NCBI GenBank assembly: GCA_003482455.1
Contig: DMYW01000057.1
Coordinates: 1 to 6,642 of the forward strand
DNA length: 6,642 bases
Reading direction: 5' to 3'
Source: Rheinheimera sp.
GTDB lineage: Bacteria; Pseudomonadota; Gammaproteobacteria; Enterobacterales; Alteromonadaceae
Part shown: positions 1 through 6,100 of the stretch, in pieces
How positions within the stretch are numbered: the first letter of the stretch is position 1
Layout of the letters: each line of letters starts with the position of its first letter
Program-made: the position numbers and the translations under genes
The notes under the pieces: model-generated
Told to the model about the DNA's origin: nothing
The model's database searches: none
The model's input: only the letters and a program-made list of their open reading frames with translations

Positions 1-12
1 CACCGAGAATAA
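1..12 (+). CDS. rlmH: 3' end of 23S rRNA (pseudouridine-1915 N3)-methyltransferase RlmH (partial)
   Basis: The first four codons read His-Arg-Glu-stop (TAA at 10-12). RlmH of E. coli ends in ...YHRE, and rlmH sits directly upstream of mrdA in many gammaproteobacteria, so this is most simply the tail of rlmH. RlmH methylates pseudouridine 1915 in helix 69 of 23S rRNA. The last base of the stop codon is also the first base of the mrdA start (TAATG), a one-base overlap that favours translational coupling. Only three residues are visible, so the call rests on the match to the known C-terminus and on gene order. Confidence 0.8.
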   Translation, partial: HRE

Positions 13-2366
13 TGATTAAACGCCGCCACACCGCCATCGCCGACGCAGCCGAAGAGAGCCGGATTTTCAATAATCGGGCGATTTTCTCCTTCTGTTTTGT
101 GGTGGTCTGTTTTGCCATTTTGATTGGCAATTTGTATTACTTGCAGGTGGTCAAATTTGAAGAATATTCGACCCGCGCCGATGGCAACCGCATCAAGTTA
201 GTGCCAATTTCACCAAACCGCGGCATGATTTTCGACCGGCGCGGCAATTTGCTGGCTGAAAACGCGCCGGTGCATTCGATTGAAATCATCCCTGAACAAA
301 CGGACGACTTACAGCAAACCGTCGAGAACATTGCTGCGTTGATTGAGATCAGCGACGAACAAAAACAAGCGTTTTTTAAAGAAGTCAAACAGCAACGCCG
401 CTTTAAAAGCATTTCGTTAAAAGAGCAATTAACGGAAGAAGAAGTCGCAAAGCTGGCCGTTCATCTGCACAAACTCAAAGGCGCATCGCTCGAAGCCCGC
501 TTGACGCGATTTTACCCTTACGGCGATGTGCTGACGCATGCACTGGGTTACATCGGCAAAATCAATGAAAAAGAATATAAAAAACTCGACGAACTGAACA
601 TCAGCGCCAATTACGCCGCGACACGCGACATCGGCAAAGTCGGCGTGGAAAAATTCTACGAAGACAAACTGCACGGCACAGTGGGTTATCAAGAAGTTGA
701 AGTAAACAACCGCGGGCGCGTCATTCGCACCCTACGTGAACAGCCGGCCGTGTCAGGTGATGATTTATACCTGACACTGGATTTGGGCATGCAACTTAAA
801 GCGCAAGAAATCTTTGGCGAGCGCCGCGGGGCTGTGGTGGTGATGGAACCGAAAACCGGTGCCATTTTGGCGTTTTATTCCAATCCATCATATGACCCAA
901 ACCTGTTTGTGCACGGCATCCGCGGTAAAGATTATCGCATGCTGTTAAATTCCCCCGACCGACCACTGGTGAACCGGATGACCCAAGGCGTCTACCCACC
1001 AGCCTCGACGGTGAAACCTTTGATGGCCGTGGCAGGCTTGGAACAGGGGATTATCACGGAAGGTACCCGCATCCCAGACCCTGGTTTTTACCGGTTACCC
1101 AATGTGTCTCGCCCATGGCGCGACCACATCAAATGGGGGCACGGTTATGTTGACGTCTATACCGGCATCATCAAAAGCTGTGATACCTACTTCTATGATT
1201 TGGCATACAAAATGGGCGTTGACCGCATCCATGACTTTATGAGTAAAGTTGGCTATGGCCGTGCCAGCGGCATTGATATCTTTGAAGAATCGACCGGTTT
1301 GATGCCCAGTCGCGAATGGAAAAAGGCGCGACGCAAACAATATTGGGGCCCAGGCGATACTATTAATATCGGCATCGGTCAGGGCTTTTGGCAATCAACA
1401 CCATTGCAACTGGCCATCACCACTGCCACCTTGATCAATAATGGGAAACGCGTGACGCCACGCCTCGGTGAAAGTTTCCGCAATTCCAATACCAACAGCA
1501 GCTTGTTATTAGAACCAGAACAAGTTGTCGATGTGGTCAATGAGAACAACTGGACGATTGCCCGCGAAGCGATGCGCCGCACCGCACAAAACGATGGCGG
1601 TACCGCGCACGGTGCGTTTTTAGGCGCCACTTACAATCCTGCGGGTAAAACAGGTACGGCGCAGGTCATTAACATCGCCGCCGGTCAAAAATATAACGCC
1701 AAGGCCATCGATGAACGACATCGCGATAACGCCTTGTTTATCGGCTTTGCCCCTTATGACAATCCACAAATTGTAGTGTCGGTGATTTTAGAAAACGCCG
1801 GCGGTGGTGGATCCAATGCAGCGCCAGTGGCTCGGCAGCTAATGGATTATTATTTCTCTGAACAATTTAACAACCCGCAAATTCCGGATCGGGTCAGCAT
1901 AGCCAAACAACAAGCCGACCGAGCCAGAGCTTTGGTCGAACGAGAAGCTCGTTATATCGAAGAAGCCGCCGCGGAAAAAGCAGCCCAAGAACAAGCGGCA
2001 CGGCAACCTGCCACATTACCAACGGTAAGCCCAACAACACCGAACGAGAGCACGCCCCCTGCTGATACGGTAACGCCCACTGCCACAACTGTAGCGAACC
2101 CGCCAACAGAAGCAGCAACTACGGAGCCAAACAGCACCAAACCAGAGTCGGTCGACGACGACGAGATGCAAACCGGTGACCCGCGTCGGGCAACGAGTAC
2201 GGACAGTGCCGCAGATCCTGTCGAGATCCCTGCCCCCCAAGTCGGTGACGATACACCAGCTATCCAAGGTACGCCAACGACCGAGTCGATACCTAGCAAC
2301 ACCGAGTCGGAGCCCACAGAGCAGCCTGCATCAGCAAGCCCTACGCCGCAAGGAGAGCAACCATGA
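12..2366 (+). CDS. mrdA: Peptidoglycan D,D-transpeptidase PBP2 (MrdA), with long C-terminal tail
   Basis: Class B penicillin-binding protein 2, the transpeptidase of the rod (elongasome) complex; it crosslinks new side-wall peptidoglycan in the periplasm and pairs with RodA. An N-terminal cytoplasmic stub is followed by one membrane anchor (about residues 23-44) and a pedestal/dimer domain with the conserved RG at 70-71. The transpeptidase domain runs from about 270 to 612. The catalytic motifs are intact: S332-T-V-K335, S389-C-D391 (SxD, as in E. coli PBP2) and K546-T-G-T549. Similarity to E. coli PBP2 is strong throughout, for example NNRGRVIR and SYDPNLFV. The protein is 784 residues, against about 633 in E. 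coli. The excess is a tail: a charged, Ala/Glu/Arg-rich probable helix (629-665) and then a Thr/Pro/Glu/Ser-rich stretch to the end. The start is supported by the conserved N-terminus and the TAATG overlap with rlmH. The only purine-rich element seen upstream (GAGA at 5-8) is too close to act as a good ribosome binding site. Confidence 0.97.
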   Translation: MIKRRHTAIADAAEESRIFNNRAIFSFCFVVVCFAILIGNLYYLQVVKFEEYSTRADGNRIKLVPISPNRGMIFDRRGNLLAENAPVHSIEIIPEQTDDLQQTVENIAALIEISDEQKQAFFKEVKQQRRFKSISLKEQLTEEEVAKLAVHLHKLKGASLEARLTRFYPYGDVLTHALGYIGKINEKEYKKLDELNISANYAATRDIGKVGVEKFYEDKLHGTVGYQEVEVNNRGRVIRTLREQPAVSGDDLYLTLDLGMQLKAQEIFGERRGAVVVMEPKTGAILAFYSNPSYDPNLFVHGIRGKDYRMLLNSPDRPLVNRMTQGVYPPASTVKPLMAVAGLEQGIITEGTRIPDPGFYRLPNVSRPWRDHIKWGHGYVDVYTGIIKSCDTYFYDLAYKMGVDRIHDFMSKVGYGRASGIDIFEESTGLMPSREWKKARRKQYWGPGDTINIGIGQGFWQSTPLQLAITTATLINNGKRVTPRLGESFRNSNTNSSLLLEPEQVVDVVNENNWTIAREAMRRTAQNDGGTAHGAFLGATYNPAGKTGTAQVINIAAGQKYNAKAIDERHRDNALFIGFAPYDNPQIVVSVILENAGGGGSNAAPVARQLMDYYFSEQFNNPQIPDRVSIAKQQADRARALVEREARYIEEAAAEKAAQEQAARQPATLPTVSPTTPNESTPPADTVTPTATTVANPPTEAATTEPNSTKPESVDDDEMQTGDPRRATSTDSAADPVEIPAPQVGDDTPAIQGTPTTESIPSNTESEPTEQPASASPTPQGEQP
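2007..2363 (+). other. Low-complexity, probably disordered C-terminal tail of PBP2
   Basis: Codons for residues 666-784 of MrdA encode almost only Thr, Pro, Glu, Ser, Ala, Asp and Gln, with few hydrophobic residues and no cysteine. Short direct repeats are present: CCGAGTCG occurs at 2281-2288 and again at 2302-2309, in the same codon phase, giving two TES units seven codons apart. The stretch follows a charged helical segment (residues 629-665) and lies on the periplasmic side. E. coli PBP2 stops shortly after the transpeptidase fold and has nothing comparable. Disorder is inferred from composition. Confidence 0.8.
2350..2355 (+). promoter_or_regulatory. Shine-Dalgarno for mrdB inside the mrdA coding end
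   Basis: AAGGAG lies 7 bases before the mrdB ATG, within the last codons of mrdA. It fixes the mrdB start at 2363 and means mrdB can initiate on its own as well as by coupling through the ATGA overlap. Confidence 0.85.
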
Positions 2367-3472
2367 CGTTTCAGCAATCCGTATCGCGTTGGACTCGCTG
2401 GCATATTGATATACCGTTGTTTTTGGGACTTATGCTCTTGATGACCGTCGCGCTGATCACTTTGTATAGTGCTGATGGTCAGGACTTCGCCATGTTGGAG
2501 GCGCAAGCATCTCGTTTAGTGTTCGCGATGTTTGTGATGTTCGGGCTTGCCCAAGTCAATCCAAAAACCTATCAACATTGGAGCTTGCCGCTTTACGTCG
2601 CCGGGGTGTTTTTTTTAGTGTTAGTCGAGCTCTTTGGCTACACAGCAAAAGGTGCGACACGCTGGTTAAACCTCGGGTTTACTAAATTCCAGCCCTCGGA
2701 AATTATGAAACTTGCGCTGCCGATGGCCGTGGCTTGGTACATGGCCGGACATCCTCTGCCTGCTAGGTTAAAACATGTGGTGATCGCCTTTGTGATTGCG
2801 ATGGTTCCAACATTACTTATCGCGAAACAACCTGATTTGGGAACATCTATTTTAGTGGCTGTCGCGGGGGTATTTGTGATATTCCTCAGCGGTATGAGCT
2901 GGCGAATTATCACCTCGTTATTAGCTTTGCTGGCCGGTTTTATCCCAATTTTGTGGACCTATTTAATGCACGACTACCAACGTGAACGTGTGCTGACCTT
3001 GTTTGACGCTGAGCGCGACCCACTGGGTAAGGGCTACCATATCATCCAATCCAAGATTGCTATTGGTTCTGGCGGCGTCGAAGGCAAAGGCTGGTTGCAG
3101 GGTACCCAATCACAACTTGAGTTTATTCCGGAGCGCCATACCGACTTTATTTTCGCGGTATTTTCTGAAGAATTCGGTTTGATGGGAAGCGTAGGTTTGT
3201 TGGGCATTTATCTGTTTCTAATTGGTCGAGGTTTAATCATCGCGGCAAACGCGCAAGACAATTACAGTAAGATGCTTGCCGGCAGTATTTCCTTGACGTT
3301 TTTTGTCTACGTTTTTGTGAATATGGGCATGGTATCTGGTATTCTGCCGGTAGTTGGTGTGCCGTTACCGCTAGTTAGCTATGGCGGCACATCCTTGGTG
3401 ACCCTCCTAGCTGGTTTTGGCATCTTAATGTCGATCAGTACTCACAAACGGATGTTAGCGAAATCATCATGA
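2363..3472 (+). CDS. mrdB: Rod shape-determining SEDS glycosyltransferase RodA (MrdB)
   Basis: RodA polymerises lipid II into glycan strands at the inner membrane, with PBP2 as its cognate transpeptidase. At 369 residues it is essentially the E. coli length (370). The protein is very hydrophobic, consistent with about ten membrane segments. Visible family marks are FQPSE (109-113), QPDLGTS (156-162), the extracellular loop HDYQRERV, and ERHTDFIFA with Asp261, which aligns with the essential SEDS aspartate (D262 in E. coli). The C-terminal FtsW/RodA/SpoVE signature spans about N320 to S344 and ends in PLVSYGGTS. The start overlaps the mrdA stop by 4 bases (ATGA) and has a strong Shine-Dalgarno. 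Such coupling suits a 1:1 partner of PBP2. Confidence 0.98.
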   Translation: MTFQQSVSRWTRWHIDIPLFLGLMLLMTVALITLYSADGQDFAMLEAQASRLVFAMFVMFGLAQVNPKTYQHWSLPLYVAGVFFLVLVELFGYTAKGATRWLNLGFTKFQPSEIMKLALPMAVAWYMAGHPLPARLKHVVIAFVIAMVPTLLIAKQPDLGTSILVAVAGVFVIFLSGMSWRIITSLLALLAGFIPILWTYLMHDYQRERVLTLFDAERDPLGKGYHIIQSKIAIGSGGVEGKGWLQGTQSQLEFIPERHTDFIFAVFSEEFGLMGSVGLLGIYLFLIGRGLIIAANAQDNYSKMLAGSISLTFFVYVFVNMGMVSGILPVVGVPLPLVSYGGTSLVTLLAGFGILMSISTHKRMLAKSS

Positions 3473-4518
3473 GTTTTAAGCAGTCTCGAGCTCTGCAGAG
3501 CAGTCTGAAGTGTTGTTTGTTCGGCGTCGTTGTAACACTTACTGCGTGCTCCTCCTCCCCGACTTCATCAACTGGCGGTGGCTACCCGGACCCAAACGCC
3601 GGTCGTTATTCACAAGATAAAGACAGCATTCCAATGCGTCGTCCGACTGAACAGGAAATGCAAGACCCAGAGGTCAATATTGAACCGCTGAGTCCAGGTG
3701 GCAATAAACCGTATAATATTTACGGCATTAATTATTCACCACGCCTGGATATTCTCGAATACAACGAAGAAGGCACAGCCTCTTGGTATGGCAACAAGTT
3801 CCACGGCCATTTAACGTCTAACGGCGAAACCTACAACGTGTTTGCAATGACGGCCGCGCATAAAACCTTGCCATTGCCATCGTACGTCCAAGTCACCAAT
3901 TTAGCCAACGGCAAAACAGCGGTCGTGCGTGTCAACGACCGCGGCCCATTCCACGATGACCGCATCATGGACTTGTCGTACGCAGCGGCTGTAAAACTTG
4001 GGATTTTCCCTGGTGGAACAGGCCGCGTACGGGTCGAGTTGCTAGCATCGCCAGCCATGGCCAATCAAGACGTGATGACCGGTAGTTTGCAACGCCCTGA
4101 CACCTTTGATATGAAAAGTAGTGTCGATAATGCGCCAAGCCGTTTATCAGCCAGTGAGCCACTGCCATCAACCGGTGTGCAACGTCCAGCAGAATTTGAT
4201 TTTGGTCCGCAAACGACACAACCAATCGCAACGACACGTCAGACGCCAGCACCAACCCGCCCCGCAGTGACAGCCAGTTCTGCCAGTGGCAACTGCTTTG
4301 TGCAGCTTGTGGCTAGTAGCGATCAAGCGAAAGTGCAACGTTTAGGGAACGAAGTTACCCAACAATGGTCTGTTCCTACCAAGGTAGAAAGTGCCAACGG
4401 TCTGTTTCGCTTGCTGGCTGGGCCGCTTCAGGCAGCCAAAGCAGCACAATTGCTTGAACAAGTTAAAGCCGTCGCATACCCCAATGCGTATATCCAAAAC
4501 AAGAAAAACTGTGGTTAA
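3469..4518 (+). CDS. rlpA: Septal lipoprotein RlpA (DPBB + SPOR), probable lytic transglycosylase
   Basis: Outer-membrane lipoprotein of 349 residues. A type II signal peptide ends in the lipobox L24-T-A-C27, and Ser at +2 agrees with outer-membrane sorting. The double-psi beta-barrel domain covers about 100-195 (GTASWYG at 102-108, VRVNDRGPF at 153-161). Glu120, His131 and Asp157 are present and, as I recall, coincide in number with the catalytic-site residues of Pseudomonas aeruginosa RlpA, which cleaves glycan strands lacking stem peptides. A low-complexity linker (about 200-272) carries a duplicated QRPxxFD motif. A SPOR domain (about 274-349), expected to bind denuded glycans at septa, ends the protein. 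The only cysteines in the mature protein besides the lipidated one are C276 and C348, which bracket the SPOR domain. The start overlaps the mrdB stop (ATGA) and has no recognisable Shine-Dalgarno, so translation probably depends on coupling to mrdB. Enzymatic activity is inferred. Confidence 0.95.
   Translation: MSFKQSRALQSSLKCCLFGVVVTLTACSSSPTSSTGGGYPDPNAGRYSQDKDSIPMRRPTEQEMQDPEVNIEPLSPGGNKPYNIYGINYSPRLDILEYNEEGTASWYGNKFHGHLTSNGETYNVFAMTAAHKTLPLPSYVQVTNLANGKTAVVRVNDRGPFHDDRIMDLSYAAAVKLGIFPGGTGRVRVELLASPAMANQDVMTGSLQRPDTFDMKSSVDNAPSRLSASEPLPSTGVQRPAEFDFGPQTTQPIATTRQTPAPTRPAVTASSASGNCFVQLVASSDQAKVQRLGNEVTQQWSVPTKVESANGLFRLLAGPLQAAKAAQLLEQVKAVAYPNAYIQNKKNCG
4090..4110 (+). repeat. QRPxxFD motif, copy 1, in RlpA linker
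   Basis: Residues 208-214 of RlpA read QRPDTFD, followed by Met. The same pattern recurs 30 residues later. It lies in the otherwise low-complexity segment between the barrel and SPOR domains. Confidence 0.65.
4180..4200 (+). repeat. QRPxxFD motif, copy 2, in RlpA linker
   Basis: Residues 238-244 of RlpA read QRPAEFD, followed by Phe. Four of the five fixed positions (Q, R, P, F, D) use codons differing little from copy 1, but the surrounding DNA is not repeated, so this is a protein-level motif rather than a fresh duplication. Confidence 0.65.
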
Positions 4519-4542
4519 TCCCCCAACGCAGAGACATTATTT

Positions 4543-5700
4543 ATGAGTCAATATCGTCGTTTTCTCTTTATCAGCGCCATTTCTTGCGCCAGTACTTTTG
4601 TTTCCGCCGATGAAATTCAAGTCACTCCACAAGCCCCGCAAGTTGCGGCAAAAGGCTTTATTTTAATTGATTACGATACTGGCAAAGTACTCGCTGAAGG
4701 CAATGCCGACGATAAGTTAGCACCGGCCAGCTTGACCAAAATGATGACGTCTTATGTCATTGGTACTGAGATTAAAAACGGCAATGTAAAAACCACGGAC
4801 ATGGTCACCGTTAGTGAAAATGCGTGGGCCAAACAATATGATGATTCATCGAAGATGTTCATTGAAGTCGGCGCTAAAGTACCGGTGGCTGAACTTAATC
4901 GTGGCATCATCATTCAATCTGGCAACGATGCGTGCGTGGCTATGGCCGAACATATCGCCGGAACCGAAGGTGCATTTGTTGAACTGATGAACGCGCATGC
5001 CAAACGCTTAGGGATGAACGACACGCATTATGTCAACGTCCACGGTTTGCCCGATGAAACTCAGCGCACCACACCACGTGATATGGCGAAGTTATCACAA
5101 GCCTTGATCCGCGATGTTCCTGACGAATATGCGATCTATGCGCAAAAGGAATTCGTGTTTAATGGCATCAAACAATACAACCGCAACGGGTTATTGTGGG
5201 ACACCAGTTTAAACGTTGACGGTATTAAAACAGGGCATACTTCGGAAGCAGGCTACAGCCTAATTGCCTCAGCAACTAAAGACGGTATGCGGTTAATTTC
5301 TGTAGTTATGGGTACAGACAGTGCCAAAACACGTGAAGCAGAAAACAAAAAATTACTCACCTATGGTTTCCGCTTCTTTGAAACCTTTTCACCCTATAAA
5401 GCCGGTGAACAATTTGCCGAACAGCGCGTATGGATGGGCACCAAAGAGACGATTAGTTTAGGGGTTTTGGAACACACGCCAATCACCTTGCAACGAGGCC
5501 AACGGAAAAACTTGAAAGCTGATTTCAAATTGGACCATGAGTTAGTCGCCCCTATCGCAAAAGGTCAAGTAGTTGGCAAAGTCTACTTAAAACTGAAAGA
5601 CGAAGATGTTGCTGAATTCCCACTCGTTGCGTTGGAAGATATTGAAGAAGGTGGCATTTTCAGCCGGATGGTTGACTATATCAAAATGCAACTGCAATAA
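4543..5700 (+). CDS. dacA: D-alanyl-D-alanine carboxypeptidase, PBP5/6 family (DacA)
   Basis: A low-molecular-weight penicillin-binding protein that removes the terminal D-Ala from pentapeptide stems in the periplasm, limiting crosslinking and supporting cell shape. A Sec signal peptide has a likely cut after V20-S-A22. The peptidase S11 domain carries S63-L-T-K66 (nucleophile and base), S126-G-N128 and K229-T-G231. The PBP5 C-terminal beta domain runs from about 282 to 367. The end (residues 368-385, EEGGIFSRMVDYIK...) matches the E. coli membrane-anchor helix but stops about five residues earlier, without the HHWFG-like end. Total length is 385, against about 403 in E. coli PBP5. The start follows rlpA by 24 bases, with an AGAG at 4530-4533 as a modest ribosome binding site. 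It is last in its block, just before a strong terminator. It could be named dacC by some pipelines; gene position favours dacA. Confidence 0.95.
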   Translation: MSQYRRFLFISAISCASTFVSADEIQVTPQAPQVAAKGFILIDYDTGKVLAEGNADDKLAPASLTKMMTSYVIGTEIKNGNVKTTDMVTVSENAWAKQYDDSSKMFIEVGAKVPVAELNRGIIIQSGNDACVAMAEHIAGTEGAFVELMNAHAKRLGMNDTHYVNVHGLPDETQRTTPRDMAKLSQALIRDVPDEYAIYAQKEFVFNGIKQYNRNGLLWDTSLNVDGIKTGHTSEAGYSLIASATKDGMRLISVVMGTDSAKTREAENKKLLTYGFRFFETFSPYKAGEQFAEQRVWMGTKETISLGVLEHTPITLQRGQRKNLKADFKLDHELVAPIAKGQVVGKVYLKLKDEDVAEFPLVALEDIEEGGIFSRMVDYIKMQLQ

Positions 5701-5727
5701 GTCTGGCGCTTTTTTGCGAAAAAACTG

Positions 5728-5756
5728 AAAAGTCCCGGCACGTCCCGGGACTTTTT
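5728..5756 (+). terminator. Rho-independent terminator after dacA
   Basis: A perfect 11-bp stem, AAAAGTCCCGG (5728-5738) with CCGGGACTTTT (5745-5755), closes a 6-base loop (CACGTC) and ends in a run of five T. The GC-rich core and flanking A/T tracts fit an intrinsic terminator for the rlmH-mrdA-mrdB-rlpA-dacA block. Because the A tract mirrors the T tract, it could also act on the opposite strand, although no minus-strand gene is seen here. A weaker pure A/T inverted repeat (TTTTTT-GCG-AAAAAA, 5710-5724) precedes it and is probably incidental. Confidence 0.9.
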
Positions 5757-5764
5757 GCTATCAT
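5756..5764 (+). promoter_or_regulatory. Candidate extended -10 promoter for ybeD-lipB
   Basis: TGCTATCAT matches the sigma-70 extended -10 form TGnTATAAT, with five of six hexamer positions. It begins on the last T of the terminator. No good -35 is seen: an 18-base spacer gives CCGGCA, three of six, inside the terminator stem. That is tolerable for an extended -10 promoter. Transcription would start near 5771, about 33 bases before the ybeD ATG. It is placed where a new promoter is needed, but is based on motif reading only. Confidence 0.5.
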
Positions 5765-5803
5765 GGCGGCCGTTTTTTTTGCCATTCACCGAGGAGTTTC
5801 ACC

Positions 5804-6085
5804 ATGGTTCAAGTGGTCAAAGACACCAAATTCGACGAATTGTTGCAGTTCCCATGCAGCTTAACGTTTAAAGTCATGGGGATCGCCCACGATGATTTAG
5901 TCCCTCAAATCATCAGTACATTACACATCCATGCTGGCCCGAATGACTATTCGCCGTCGATCAAACCATCGAGCAAAGGCAATTATCATTCAGTTGCCGT
6001 GAAAGTCACAGTCACTAGTAAAGAACACATCGAATTGCTGTACACCGAACTTAGCAAGCTCGAGTTGGTTCGATACGTACTTTAG
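5804..6085 (+). CDS. ybeD: YbeD/DUF493 family protein (ACT-like small protein)
   Basis: A 93-residue cytosolic protein of the YbeD (DUF493) family, with an ACT-like ferredoxin fold known from the E. coli structure. The biochemical role is not established. The diagnostic stretch KPSSKGNYHSV (residues 54-64) is identical to E. coli, and the ends also match (FDELLQFP near the start, VRYVL at the C-terminus against VRMVL). E. coli YbeD is 87 residues; the extra residues are at the N-terminus. The start has GAGGAG at 5791-5796 with a 7-base gap, a strong ribosome binding site. It lies between dacA and lipB as in enteric bacteria, and a link to lipoylation has been suggested from this neighbourhood only. 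It ends in an amber codon, in the same frame as lipB. Confidence 0.95.
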   Translation: MVQVVKDTKFDELLQFPCSLTFKVMGIAHDDLVPQIISTLHIHAGPNDYSPSIKPSSKGNYHSVAVKVTVTSKEHIELLYTELSKLELVRYVL

Positions 6086-6088
6086 GTC

Positions 6089-6092
6089 GAGG
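6089..6092 (+). promoter_or_regulatory. Shine-Dalgarno setting the GTG start of lipB
   Basis: GAGG lies 8 bases before the GTG at 6101. The next in-frame ATG is codon 24, inside the conserved domain, so this site and the stop at 6083-6085 together fix the non-ATG start. Confidence 0.75.
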
Positions 6093-6100
6093 ACTCAAGC

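Noticed and set aside
1952..2506. A 184-codon open frame on the minus strand over the PBP2 tail and the mrdB start
   Set aside because: It arises because the low-complexity Thr/Pro/Glu codons of mrdA have few stop codons on the reverse strand. Its product is a featureless Val/Gly/Ser/Ala string, it crosses a gene boundary, and both genes beneath it are well-supported members of known families.
4454..4494. A separate dacA promoter in the end of rlpA (TTGAAC with TATATC)
   Set aside because: The two hexamers are 29 bases apart, far from the usual 16-18, and no better pair was found by eye. An internal dacA promoter is possible but not supported.
5763..5785. Inverted repeat ATGGC...GCCAT around the run of eight T before ybeD, as a second terminator or attenuator
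   Set aside because: The stem is only 5 bp with a 13-base loop, and the T run lies in the loop rather than after the stem, so it does not fit an intrinsic terminator.
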